From Polytrichum commune (lineage: Eukaryota; Streptophyta; Polytrichopsida; Polytrichales; Polytrichaceae): DNA of 64,000 nucleotides. Numbering within the stretch: position 1 is the stretch's first letter; each line of letters begins with the position of its first letter. The notes beneath the pieces were generated by a model. That model did no database searches. It was not told the origin of the DNA and worked only from the letters and a program-made list of their open reading frames with translations. The stretch is taken from contig OX485808.1 in NCBI GenBank assembly GCA_950295325.1, forward strand, positions 36,414,527 to 36,478,526, in the 5' to 3' direction. This document shows positions 33,701 through 46,500 of this stretch, in pieces. A program made the translations under genes and the position numbers.

Positions 33701-35430
33701 CAAACGGTGTAGTTTGAAATTTGTGTGAATCCCACAATTTGTTATTCTAGAAGATTGATTTGGACAATTTTTTTTAATTTTATGCTACTTTTGTCCTTTA
33801 ACTAACATTCAAGGTGTTGGTGGAAAGTCTTTGAGAAGAATAGAAGAAGATCCGGGGTCTTTTGCCCACACTATATCCAGCTCGATTGATTATACCCACA
33901 TTGATATCCATGCAAATTGTCCACCCACACTAATAGACGATTTAGTGCAGTGGTGTGGCAACGACGAAGTCGTGGGTTGCAAAATTCTATCAGGAAGAGG
34001 TTCTGTTATCATGTGGAGTCATCTTGCTTCGGGCAAATGAATGGATGACAAGTCGTTGTGATTTCATCCACAAATGGTCATGTAATCCAAACACACCTAA
34101 TATGTGTAAGATCACATTTGTGGAACCAAAGTGCATGTGATATCAAGGAGTTTTGTAGTGTTAACACAGATGCATGATAAAAGAGAATTAGTGCAACGTG
34201 ATGTTAGTAAAAAGCATATGACATTATGGAATAACACAAATTCAACATTGCAATAATGACAATAAATACAATGATGACAAGTGATCCGTGTGAGCGTGTG
34301 GTTTGAATTCTTTGGTGGTTTATTTTAATGTCAAAACCCGTGATATATATGGGAATGTAAAGGTGACAACAAGGAGTGAAATTTCTATTGGGAACACCCA
34401 TTCCCTAGGGTTTCGGGATATAAAAGGAGTAACGTAAAGGAGGTCCATATTACGGAGTATAGAGCATATCGGTGTGCACGTGGACTTGGCAAATTGCAAT
34501 GAGTCATCAAGCCCTAGGCAGCTCATGTGGGGTACGTAGTACGCCAAGTCCACATGTATTATTTCCACTTGGCTTAAGTTCCACGCAAACTCATAGACTA
34601 TTCAAGTGGCATAACTAAGATAGTGATGTAACATTCATGGCGGCTTGAATCCTGTAAAATGTAAGATATTATATTACATATGTTGAAATTTGAGCTGGAC
34701 CGAATCCTCAAAGAAGCCAAGTCTGGGACGGACCACCGCCCACAATTATGTGTGCCACCATAATCAGCTATTCCGATACTGGAGCCCATTCACTCGGCAA
34801 ATTGCAGTTTATTGAGCCATAGCCACCGCCACCATTTCCGCTTGCTTGCTGCTGGTCACTCCTTCCTCCTCTTGCCATGAACATGTTCATGATCATGTTC
34901 ATGCAGATTGATCCAGTATTGTAGCGCAACACGCCACACGCCACACCAAGCAGCTTGTGGGATGTGAGGAGTTAGTGACACGGGTGCGTGGATGTGGTGT
35001 TCATGAGGTTTGCTCTGTGTCGCAGCAAGCACGTACTTAGGCTTATGGCTCCGGGATTGCGGTACAGTTGGGCTTTGATCGCCATCGGGGGAGGTTCTGC
35101 TAACTCCCCTTCCAAAACCGTGGGTGCGGGGGAAGTCGTGTGTTGTGTGTTGGGTTGGAAATAGTGGCGAGAAGGATCGAGAAGGATCCGGGATTGTCTG
35201 GGCCATGTTATGAGATGCTTTGTGATTGTTGTAGCATGTGGTGGCATGGGGTTGGATTCGTGGCGCAGGTGTGGGTCTTGGTGAGGGGAGGGGGTAGCTT
35301 GACGCTATTTGTGAATCTGTGATGTAGGTGCCATGCGTTTTGGTGATGGAGGGTGTGTGGGTGGTTTGCAGTGGGTTTGTGAAAGTGGGGAGCAATTTTC
35401 TGCAAGCAAGAAGAGTGTGTGAAGAGATTG
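33701..35430. other. No supported gene
   Basis: AT-rich to mixed sequence. A short inverted repeat (GTGGACTTGGCA near 34481 with its complement near 34543) is present. Overlapping frames on both strands at 34860-35460 come from biased composition and show no domain. Confidence 0.45.
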
Positions 35431-35436
35431 GCGCAC

Positions 35437-35520
35437 AAACAGGTGATGAGTACGACAATCTGTTCAAGGTAGTGTTGATAGGAGACTCCGTAGTCAGGAA
35501 GTGTGATCCACGTGTAACGA
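35437..35520 (+). pseudogene. Rab (RabA/Rab11-like) GTPase first-exon fragment
   Basis: The plus strand encodes DEYDNLFKVVLIGDSVVRK, matching the start of plant RabA/Rab11 proteins up to the P-loop. The loop GDSGVGKS of the family here reads GDSVVRKC, so the nucleotide-binding Gly and Ser are lost. The similarity ends soon after. The upstream 500 bases could contain the old promoter or leader. It is a captured or decayed fragment, not a working GTPase. Confidence 0.65.
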
Positions 35521-35593
35521 GTTTTGCGTGGAGTCCAAATCGCCGATTGGTGTACAGTTTGCCACTCGCTCCATCCAGGTATTGTCTCCCCTG

Positions 35594-36560
35594 TATTAAG
35601 ACTTTGTCAAAATATCAGCAATTTGTAACGTTGTTGGAATATATTCAAGGTCTATGACCTTATCCTGAAACTGATCTCGTATAAAGTGAGATTGGATGTC
35701 CATGTGCTTAGTACGCTTGTAAAATTCAAGGTTCTTCACACGACGTATAGCAGACTGATTATCACTACGAATCAATGTTGGGTTGGTGAGGTTGACACCG
35801 AAAGTCCCGAGCAATCGCCTGACCCAGACAGCTTCTTCCGTGGCTGCACAAGCTGCAATGTATTATGCTTTTGTAGTACTTACAGCTGTGCACTTTTGCG
35901 ATTGTGAGATCCAAACAATTAAGCTGTCCTAGAGATTGAACAAATATCTTGTTCGTGACATGCCGCTATCAATGTCACCTCGGTAGTCCCAGTTGCAATA
36001 ACGTGCAAGTATAGGTGCACAAACACATTGTTTATATATCAAATCGTAATCGGCTGTCCCTTTGAGATAATGAAAAGTTCGTTTGATAGCTGTCCAGTGC
36101 ATCTGTCAAGGACATTCGGCATTTTTAGCTAGAGTGTGCACAGTGTCTGGGCAACTGAACACGGATGCAAACATTAGGTAGTCAACGGCTTCCTTATAGG
36201 TAACTAAAATTGGTGCATTGCATTCAGAGTCATTTGATTGCATGGACGAATGAACGTGAGGGCCAGCAAGTGTTGAAACGGGGTTGCAATCTATCATGTG
36301 AAACCGTTTGAGCACTTCATTGATATATCTTGTCTGGTGAAGAAAAACGATCCCTGCTTCTTTGCGATGCATGACTTTTGAAACCAACATAATAGTCACC
36401 ATCTCCTCTGGTGGCGAACGTTGTCCTCATGGAATTTAACTTAATTATTGGAGAGCACGTGTCGCTGTATTTAGACTTATCAATGTGTCCTGAAGACTTA
36501 TATTTCACCTTAAAACCCCATTTTCTTTTGAGAGCGAAGGAAAACATGGGAAAACTCACA
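35594..36560 (-). pseudogene. Copia-type retrotransposon fragment (RT end and RNase H)
   Basis: Minus strand. At about 36530-36420 lie KWGFKVKYKSSGHIDK and KLNSMRTTFA, with the intervening part of the RT palm deleted. At 36402-36106 are RYINEVLKRFHMIDCNPVST and TVHTLAKNAECP. At 35900-35594 are the copia RNase H end IRSDNQSAIRRVKN, KHMDIQSHFIRD and the closing ADILTKS. Frames are broken by stops and shifts. No LTRs were found beside it. It is an old relic of a Ty1/copia element. Confidence 0.85.
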
Positions 36561-36660
36561 GGGTGCCCTCTCTTGTGAATCGAACTTGCCGTTCCAAAAA
36601 AGGTAAACTTGGTGAGTTGGTGGCCGACGCACAAGTATGGTGGCCTCATATCGTTGCTCA

Positions 36661-38018
36661 TCTACATTACACATCTATATTTACGTTATACATAATAAGG
36701 CTAAAGTTTTGAAACAATCACTACAAGGACATGGGTTATGCTGAGATTTGGACTATGTGCTCAAAATACAAACACCATGTTAGGTTGAATTGTTAATGGA
36801 ATTTGGGAGGGCTGCTGTGATCAGTTATAGAGGAAAGGAAGGTTGACTTGACTTACTATTACTCATTCAATGTCTAGTGTTAACATTGAAGGTGTTTATT
36901 AACTTCAATGTTTTGTTAAACACCCACAATATTAAAATTCCAATTGTTGATTCTTCCAGAGTTGTTTTGAATGGTTAAATAAAGGAATTTGATTTATTTG
37001 CTCTTTGTAGTTGTCAATCACATTGTTGATAACAAGGGTTATGCTCATATTTTCTTGTTGGCTATGATTCTCAATGCGTTAGGGATAAGAGTGGGTTTGT
37101 GGTTGTGATGAACAGTGAATTCTTGTTGAAGTTCCACTTCAATTTCACCACCTGATAGGTTATATTGTTCTCATCTTTTGTCCCTCCAAACTTGAATTTG
37201 ACAACATTTTGATTAGTAATGATTTTATTGAGGCCATAGTAATTTGATGTGGATATTTTAAATTTTTGAAATTATTCACATACAAGAAACAAATCATTAG
37301 ACTTTATAAATTTGAACTTGGAATTTTTATGTCTTATAATTGTGGTGAACAAAGCAATACTCTGATTTATGTGTCACACATAGCTTTATGTGCTTTCTTA
37401 TACATGTTTTAGGTTTACAAGACATAGTAAGTAGATTTGAAAAATTCTCTACAAAGTTTGGATAAGCAAGGAATTTTATATCGTATCCACTTAGGAAGAG
37501 CTTATTTGCACCTCATGATACTCCAACCGTATTGGGTGTGCACAATAAAATGGTATTTGTCTCATGCTGGACGTCATTCAGTCTATAGTAATTTAGTGAT
37601 ACATAAAGCACCTAAATTTGCAAGGGATTAAGCATGTTATTCATCTTGGGCTCATTCTTATGTTGTAGACATGAAACTGTGACAATGCAATGTTATGTAT
37701 TGTATATTGCAAACCCAAATTGTCAATAAATGCCATGTGATGATTCATAGTGAAATTCAGGGTTGACATATTAGTTCAATGTACACTATCAAGTTATGTG
37801 TTAATTTAAGATGTTGATATGCTAGGTGTGTTCCATATAAAGTATTGTTTGAAAACAACACAACAATGACACCAAGTGGGCATCAAACATAAAAAAAGTC
37901 TAGCAATATGTATACAAATTATGCCAAATGATGTTGTCTTTTCCTTTGTGTGATGTGGCATTGAATTTGTGGATGCGACGTGACTCTAATTCTTACCCTT
38001 TTTTTGTTTTATATGCAG
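36661..38018. other. Region upstream of the NLR gene, no coding gene seen
   Basis: About 1.35 kb of AT-rich sequence. A polypyrimidine tract and TATGCAG at 38012-38018 form an acceptor just before the NLR start codon. An untranslated 5' exon therefore probably lies in this region, but I cannot place its donor. Confidence 0.4.
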
Positions 38019-38021
38019 GAT

Positions 38022-41000
38022 ATGATGGCTAATCAATCCAATATCTTGGGGCTTTGTATATTCAACATTGACTACATACAACAAATTGTGCATGAGGGGG
38101 GTGCCAAGTTTGCATTGAATCAACGCCAATGCACATGTCTTGCACAAACGCTCAAAAAATTCACAAGAACCATAGAAATTATTTTCTCCCGTACAAATGA
38201 GTTTCTTAGCAGTTGTGACTTGCTCTTGAAGGAGTTGTTTCTAGTTATTGAAAGGGCCAAGTTGTTGGTACAAGAGTGTTATGGTGAGAAATGGTGGCAT
38301 GTAGCATTGCTCCAAATCCACAATGAAGAGGCGTTCCAAGACTTGTTCATGGATCTCAAATCTTGTCATGATGATATTTATCAACATTTAAAAGGCCAAT
38401 GTGTTGGACAGTTCGACCAATTTCAAGATGATTTGAGTTTTTCACTAAGCACCATGAGTGAATCGGGAGTTGAAGATCATCTCGAATTGGTGAGGCGATT
38501 ACAAGCAACTGTAGAACCCACACATTCATCCTCTAAGAACAAGGCCGCTAGCGAAGAGTCAACGATTGCGGCATACTTGTTGAAAAGATATGACAATCAA
38601 GGAAACTATGTGAATGGTGGACAACATGTGGAGGTTGATGCACGATTGGGTTGGCAAGGCTCAAGCCCACTTGGAGAAGGTGCGTGTGGCCATGTAGAGA
38701 AAACAAGTTGGTTTGGTTTGCCTTGTGCAAAGAAGGTTCAAATTTTGGGTGATATGGAAGATGGGGACAAAAACTTCAAGAAAGAGGTAGGCATACTTGC
38801 AAGTGCCAATCACCCAAATGTCGTGAAATTCATATGTTGTGGCCGAAAGCTAGAGAAACGCAAATGTTTCATTGCTATGGAGCTTCTAGACACAAGCTTG
38901 GAGGCATTGATGGAGGAGGTATCAAATGGCGGAACAAAAACACCCTTCCCAATTCAAGTAGCTATGGACATCATCTTACAAATCGCGAAGGGCATGAGTT
39001 ATCTACATGAGAAGAAAATTGCACATCGGGATTTAAAACCTGCCAATGTATTGGTGCATAAAATCATGGTGGACGAATTGCACAAGGACAACTATGTGAA
39101 TGTGAAGTTGGCCGACTTTGGACTTTCAAAAACGGATGCGCATAGCAACATTTCTGAGAAATTAAGCCAAGGTATTGGGACGAGGTTGTATAAAGCACCT
39201 GAGCTATTCCACTACACCAACCAAAAGACAAAGAACACGATGTCTTTCGCATTGGAAAAAGTGAATGCACATGAAGCCGATGTATATAGTTTTGGTGTGA
39301 TGTGTGCAACTATACTCTCAGGAAACCAACCATTTGAAGGCAATGGTCATGATCTTCCTACAAGGCTAAGGTCAGGTGAGAGGCCATGGGTGCCTGATGA
39401 TTGTCCCAAAGCTTTGGTGTCCTTGATCAAGGAATGTTGGTCATTAGACCGAACAAAGAGACCCAAGTTCAAGGAGATTTGCACAACATTAAAAGAATTG
39501 AGAAGTTCCATTTTACGGGGAAATGTTGCACTTAGAAATCAAAAGCTGGAAAATGAGACAACCTTGTTTCAAAGGGTTTCAAATTTGCCTCAGGACGTCA
39601 TGTATTTGTGCAAACGCTTTTGGAGGGCACCAAATTTGGAGGGGAAAGAAGCTAATGAGGCCCAACATACAAGTCAAATTCATACCAAGGTATTAATCCT
39701 ACCAATATATTAAATGGTTTAGAAATTAGTTCACATCAACTTTCAAATAGGCTAACAAATATAATCAATTTATCTTGTTGTATCCATTTTCATCAAATAT
39801 TGGATCCAAATACAAATTTGAAATCTTATTAAAAGAAAAAGCGTATTCTTTTAAATGAGATAATCAAGGTACTTTGGTAGCACTCATAGAAATCACACTC
39901 TTTTGCATTTATTGTAACTTACATGTCAAAGCAATATCTAATATCAAATTTTTTATGTATGGGGTTTTCAGCTTTTTGCACCATTGTCATGGGCAAACCG
40001 AATACTTCCATCACAAGTGCGGTCCACACATTCATTACCGTCACTCCCGGTTCACTTTGTCAATATTGATAAGAAAATCTCAAACGTGTTATTTCAACTA
40101 GAATCCAATCAAATTCTAGGCATCGTCGGGATGGGTGGAAGTGGAAAGACCACTTTGACAAAGGCCATTCTTCATCGTGTGCATCAAGACTTTGAAGCAA
40201 CAAGCTTTGTGGCAAATATGAGAGACTCCAAAAACATCTTGGATATACAAAGACAATTGTTGGAGGATCTCAAGTGCAAGAAACCCATAAAGATTGTTGA
40301 AGAGGGGTTTAAGTACCTACAAGAGATATTTGAGAGGAAAAAAGTTTTTGTTGTCTTTGATGATGTTGCCTCTCAAGAACAACTCCATGGGCTAGTTTCA
40401 TCTAAGTGGAAGTTTGCTAACGGTAGCAAGATCATTGCCACAAGCCGAAATTGGCAAGACTTAAAAACAACTTGTATCTCACACAATGGAAAGATGGACA
40501 TGGAGTTATTGGAGGAAGATCAAGCAAAGGAGCTATTCTACAAGCATGCATTCTTACAACAACAACCTCAAGGGCCGCAATTTGAAATAGTTGCCAACAA
40601 AGTCATCGAAGCATGTGGTGGTTTGCCTTTGAGCTTGGAAGTATTGGGAGGTTATTTGTGTGGAGTTCAAAGGCTTAGGGTATGGCAACAAGCATTGCGA
40701 AGATTACAGAGGGGACAATGCCTTGGTGGTAGTTGGGACAACGAAAGGATATGGAGAACGTTGAGGATAAGCTACGATAATTTGGATGAAGAAGAGAAAA
40801 ACATGTTTTTGGACATTGCTTGTTTTTTTTGTAGGGATGTTCTCAAGCAAGGGATGGAAGAAGAGAAGGCGTTGAAAATATGGGATTGTGATGATAGTAA
40901 CACACATTCTGCACTTTTGAATCTCATGGACCGAAGTCTTGTGTGAATGGATTCGGATGGGATGTTGACAATGCATGATCATTTACGTGACATGGGACGT

Positions 41001-42806
41001 ATGATAGCATGCAAAGAACATATTGGAGGACAAAGAATTTGGAATTTGGATGAGTTTGAGCCCACCAAATCTAATGCGAGCATGGTAAATGAATATATCC
41101 ATCATCTTTGTCTAGTGTCATAATCATAAAGCGTCCAATTTTGATGAAATTGAGTTTGCACTTATAAGATTCTTTGTAGAAATAATATAAGGAAGTAAAT
41201 GTTTATGTTTGAAGGTTTTTTCATCAATTGAGAGAATATGAAAAAATCCATACACTTAAAAGAGTGCTGTAAACAATGATTCATGGCATGGTTGATGCAG
41301 ATGATGCAAAACGTGGAAGGTCTTCATGTGGCTGGATCTCATTGTAATTATGATATGATTACAAGTTTGGATATGGCAAACATAAGGCTCTTGCATATCA
41401 ACAATTGTGTGAGTTTCGATTACTTTTACAAAGCAATGAAAAATGCGAATAAATTGAGGTGGATGCGGATAAGCATGAGCTTTAGCCCATATAGATGTGA
41501 AGAAATTGAAGAGCTGCAACCATCATTTTCCATTTCATTCAAACAATTGCGTGTGTTCGAAATGGAGAGGTTTGTGCATTTGCAACAATTTCCACTTGAA
41601 ATTGGAACCCTTAAGATGTTACAATACCTTACCTTAGTTGATTGTAAGGCATTGGAATTCATACCGGAGACATTGGGCAACTTGACTTCATTGGTGACAT
41701 TGGACTTGTATGGATGCTCGAGCTTGAGGGAAGTACCAAAGACATTGGGCAACTTGACTTCATTGGTGACATTGGACTTGTATGGATGCTCGAGCTTGAG
41801 GGAAGTACCAAAGACATTGGGCAACTTGACTTCATTGGTGACATTGGACTTGCAAAGTTGCTGGAGGTTGGAGGAAGTACTGGAGACATTGGGCAACTTG
41901 ACTTCATTGGTGACATTGGACTTGCAAAATTGCTCGAGCTTGAAGGAAGTACCGGAGACATTGGGCAACTTGACTTCATTGGTGACATTGGACTTGAGTT
42001 GGTGCTCGAGCTTGAAGGAAGTACCGGAGACATTGGGCAACTTGACTTCATTGGTGACATTGGACTTGAGTCGGTGCTCGAGCTTGAAGGAAGTACCAGA
42101 GACATTGGGCAACTTGACTTCATTGGTGACATTGGACTTGCAAAGTTGCTGGAGGTTGGAGGAAGTACCGGAGACATTGGGCAACTTGACTTCATTGGTG
42201 ACATTGGACTTGAGTGGTTGCTCGAGCTTGAAGGAAGTACCGGAGACATTGGGCAATTTAATTTCATTGGTTACATTGAAATTGAATGGTTGCTCGAGCT
42301 TGAAGGAAGTACCGGAAACATTGGGCAACTTGACTTCATTGGTGACATTGGACTTGAGTTGGTGCTCGAGCTTGAAGGAAGTACCGGAGACATTGGGCAA
42401 CTTGACGTCATTGGTGACATTGGACTTGAGTCGGTGCTCGAGCTTGAAGGAAGTACCGGAGACATTGGGCAACTTGACTTCATTGGTGACATTGGACTTG
42501 CAAAATTGCTCGAGCTTGAAGGAAGTACCGGAGACATTGGGCAATTTGACTTCATTGGTGACATTGGACTTGAGTTGGTGCTTGAGCTTGAAGGAAGTAC
42601 CGGAGACATTGGGCAACTTGACTTCATTGGTGACATTGAACTTGCGTGATTGCTCGAGCTTGAAGGAGATACCGCAGACATTCGGCAACTTGACACCATT
42701 GGTGACATTGGACTTGCAATGGTGCACGAGCTTGAAGAACGTACCGGAGACATTGGGCAACTTGAATGGGTTCTCGAGCTTGAATCGATGGAATCTATGG
42801 ACTTAA
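38022..42806 (+). pseudogene. Kinase-NB-ARC-LRR immune receptor (PNL type), one internal stop
   Basis: Exons 38022-39689, 39972-41084 and 41301-42806 join in phase 0 with GT-AG introns, giving about 1,428 codons. Residues 1-150 form a helical region (ERAKLLVQEC, EKWWHVAL) resembling the HeLo/DUF1221-type bundle of plant MLKL proteins. The kinase follows: LGEGACGHV, CAKKV, HRDLKPANVL, ADFGLSK, APELF. NB-ARC has GMGGSGKTTL, VFVVFDDV, GSKIIATSRN, CGGLPLSLEVLGG and FLDIACFF. TGA at 40944-40946 interrupts the frame just before MLTMHDHLRDMG (MHD motif), and the frame then stays open. The LRR exon has 15 uniform repeats and ends abruptly beside repeat F. Such receptors sense pathogens and act inside the cell. 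This allele is probably broken or truncated. Confidence 0.88.
41667..42746 (+). repeat. 72-bp tandem array encoding 15 LRRs
   Basis: Fifteen 72-bp units encode ETLGNLTSLVTLDL, then ~C~SLKEVP (24 residues), followed by a partial sixteenth. Variation is mostly at two or three solvent-facing positions (YG, QS, QN, SW, SR, SG, NG). Blocks SW-SR and QS-C-WRLEEV recur out of order, as unequal crossing-over produces. Because 72 is divisible by three, several other frames on both strands are also open. Those frames are artefacts. Confidence 0.95.
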
Positions 42807-42891
42807 CCGAAAGATCAAGACATGTAATTGGCTGGACTTGAAAACACTAGAATTTTGACCGAAATAATCTCCCTGGACACTGATTTGTATG
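42807..42891 (-). repeat. Partial repeat F at the end of the LRR exon
   Basis: The sequence around ACATGTAATTGGCTGGACTT matches one arm of the repeat at 62275-62470 and the inverted copy at 32890-32970. The LRR frame stops at its edge, so the NLR 3' end was probably replaced by this repeat. Confidence 0.6.
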
Positions 42892-42895
42892 TACA

Positions 42896-42919
42896 GGGTG
42901 CAAGCATGGTAAAGTGGAC
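42896..42919 (+). repeat. Left terminal inverted repeat of the 17-kb element
   Basis: Pairs with 59836-59859 in inverted orientation with one mismatch (fourth base). A second short block with similar content lies about 20 bases further in on each side. Confidence 0.85.
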
Positions 42920-43559
42920 AATCTTTGATCCTTGCACCCATTCATTGTAAGTGAATTCACCACTTGTTGATATCATGGGAACGCGGGAGGGAACATGGGA
43001 AAACAAAAAGGAAACCATATGGAACATGGACCTTTATTCCACTCTATGTCACATAAAGTATCCATATGTTTATTATAAGCGTACTTTAAGTTATATGCTT
43101 TCAAGATCCAGTGGTTTCAAAATGGAAAGATCCCAAGTTTAATGATGACCGGGTGAAGCTCTACAATTAATGAATAATTATAGCCTTCTTAAATATGTGG
43201 GAATCACGTGGCATCCATGTAAGAGGAGGTGGGTAAGGGCGGGTTAAGGGGATGGGCGCGGGATGAATCCCGAGATGGATGACATCAATACCACAATGCT
43301 TGCAAGATGCCCGCCCATGCTTGCAAGACGTCGAGGCTGCTGGCTCCTCACTCCACCACCTCATGTGCCGTTGAAGCGATTAGGGTTCCAGTAGATCTTG
43401 TCTGTAGCACAAGTTTCGGCTAGCTTAGGGTTTAGGGTGCACTTTGAGGACGAAGGAGCAGATTCAAATGGAGGTATGCAGCTCTAACCTAAATTTTTGC
43501 ATTTGCATGACATCTTTGTTTCTCTGTGAACATTGTTGTTCAAAATTTTCTTTGTTAAC

Positions 43560-46500
43560 ATGGCACCAAGGGCACGCGTCCAAAGATTGAAAGTTGAGGG
43601 TAATGGTTTGTCATCAAGAGAAGCTGAGAAAATTCGAGTTGCTACTCTTGTTCTTGAGAGGGAAAGTTGGACAGTTGATGATTTTGCAAAGAATCTTGGT
43701 GTGAGAGACTATGGGCTTGATACTTCGAGAGATTTAGGTGCAGATGTAGGAATTGACAATGATGCTATTATCGCATATTTTGGGCCTCGAGGTGACCAAG
43801 GGTGGAGGTTGGATTCAAACTACTTGTCACAGGAGGATATTTGTGATTGTAGAAGGCAAAGTCAGCTTGTGTATGGTCATTTGCCATCAAATGGGTTCTA
43901 CTTGGCCACATTTTTGCGAGCATGGCTAGCTGAGAAGAACAACCACAAAGTTAACTGGGCCAAGTTTGCTTATGATGCTACCAAACGCCAGGTGACTCTA
44001 AGGAAAAATGTAGAGAACAAGAAGATGAAAGTTGAGTCTGGAGATGCAACACCAACCTCCTCCAAACAAAGCAGTTTCTCTGATTGGATAGACAATAAGG
44101 TATTCATTCTAAACATTCGAACAAGTTTGTTGTTGCAAGTCTCTGAATAGGGTTTAGGGTTGCAAGTCTTTGGAAAAATGTGAATCATCATGTATGCATG
44201 TCGGACAAGTGGTATGTCCAAGAGGTTTACTTGGATTTGATTGCAGGTAGGTATTTCGGAGCTCTTGTTGTGGTGATCTGATTTCTTGTGGTGTCTTGCC
44301 GGTCAGCAAGAACAAGAAGTTATGCGTAGTATTGCGGAGCTCCTATTTGGTATTTTTGTGTTCTCTTGCTCGTCTTGTGGTGATCTGCAACAAGGTAGTT
44401 GTGTTTTGTTTTCTGGAAACTTGTCTTGCATGCATTACCCAACTTTTCGCGGATAGATAGCTGCCAATATTGCAAGAGAACGTGTTGCAGATAGATAGCT
44501 GCGACAGGGTAGTGCATGTATTTGTTTTCTGGAGAGTTGGCTTGCGATGTCCAAGTCTGTTAAGTAAGATAGATAGATAGATAGGTAGTGGTGGCAACTT
44601 ACAAGGTAGTAGTGGTTTTTGGTTGCTGGAGAGTTGCCATTGATAGTAGCTTGTACATTTTTGTCTCTGGTGGGCAACATACTTGTAAGTGAACATATGT
44701 GTATAAATGAAGAATCAGTAGTGACAATTTACAACATTTGTGTATGAGTGTTGAAAGATGCGGAGATTTTGTCTTGGGTGGGGCAAGTTTACTTTGCGTA
44801 TAGTTCTTGGACATTGGATCGATGGTTGGGCATTCGAAGGAGAGGTCAAATGGTAGATCCTGTGACCTAAATAACTGATATGGAACTGGTTCCCGACGAG
44901 GTAACATCTATACTCATTGCAAAGAAATGTAATCCCTTCCCAAAATTAGACAGCCTGCTTCTGCAATGTGGACTAGAGTACACACTCTGCTTTCTGAGGA
45001 CAGAACTAAATCTGCATGGTTTTCTTCTAGAACTGATGGATCCGAGTGTGGGAACTTGTCTTTACCAAGCAAGTCGACACCTGTAACTTGCGGTAGTATT
45101 CCCTCTGCAACTGAGACTTGAATACACCGAAATTGCTGGATTAGTAGTTGTGGGATCTGAATCTAGCATGCATTGATAGATAACTGTGATAGAGTAGTGT
45201 TTTTTTTTTGAAGATTTGTCATGCATTACCGATTTCCACATAGATATAACATAGCTGTGACAAGGTAGTAGTGTTTGATTTCTGAATGGGAGAGGTGCAT
45301 GCATTCCCAATTTGCAGATAGATATACAACTTTGACAGCTTGATAGTTAGTGCAAGTCCATGACAAGAATAAGTGTTCCTTCTAAGGGGTGGTTTGACAG
45401 GGTATATTATTTGGCTATGAATTGATGTTTGTGCTGAATTCCAGCTTTCAACATTTGTGTAGCAACACTCCAATAATTCATCATTCAATCACCACCCAAA
45501 TTTCAAATTTCTGCAGTTAGATAGCTGTGACTTTGTTGTGGTTTTTTGGTTTTTCTGGAGAGTTGTCATGCGTTACCCAGAGCTGAATTTTTTGCAAAAA
45601 GATAGGTGTGACAAGGTAGTGTTTTGTTGTTTCCGTAGAGTTCCCATTACACAAATTTCAAATCTTGCAAATAGATAGTTGTGACAAGGTAGTGGGTGTT
45701 GGTAGAGAGTTGCCATGCATTAGCGATTTGCAGTTAGATATAATATAGCTGCTACAAGGTAGTGGTGTTTGTTTTCTGGTGACTTGCCTTACATTACTCA
45801 AATTTTGAAGGTAGATAGCTGTGGCAAGGAAAGTGGTTGTATTGTGTTTGGAAAGTTGCCATCACCCAAAATCTGGCAGGTAGATAGCTGTGACAAGATA
45901 GTGGATTTTGATTCAGGAGAGTTGCCGTTACACCCATATTTTGCAAATAGATAGCTGTCACAAGGGATTGGCTTTTGTTTCCCAAGAGTTGCCGGTACCC
46001 AAATTGGATATTCAGCAGATAGATAACTGTGAGAGAGTAGTGTACTTTTTTTGAAGATTTGTCATGCATTACCGATTTCCACATAGACATAGCATAGCTG
46101 TGACAGGGTAGTAGTGTTTGGGGTATTTCCAGGACCTGTCACTATGGTATGCATGAGGACCATGACTAACTTTGGGCTGCTTTTGTCTAGGGCATGGACA
46201 TTGCGCAAGAAGATGATGCCAGTTGTTTCATAACTGGTTCCAGGTGTGCAACAATTTTTCTTCCTCACCAGTTGCCGAGAGCACGCGCTTTGCTCGCTCA
46301 AGCAGAAGAAGAAAATCTATTTGCGTCCAAAAAACGGACGACCTTGAATGACAATGAGGTCGACAATAGGCAGCGTGTGGCGGATCTTGCTGCTGAGAAG
46401 AGATTCATCGCAAGAGAAGAATCTGACATTAATTCTACTTACTGTGCAAGTCTCCACCAGATTTCAAGGTATCACATAGAAATTTCGGAGGCAGAAGAGA

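Noticed and set aside
34856-35467. 203-codon minus-strand frame
   Set aside because: No domain, biased composition, overlaps the plus-strand Rab fragment; no splice or start support.
41426-42760. Long open frames antisense and out of frame across the LRR array (444, 311 and 202 codons)
   Set aside because: The 72-bp unit is divisible by three, so any frame without a stop in one unit stays open. The sense LRR frame is the real one.
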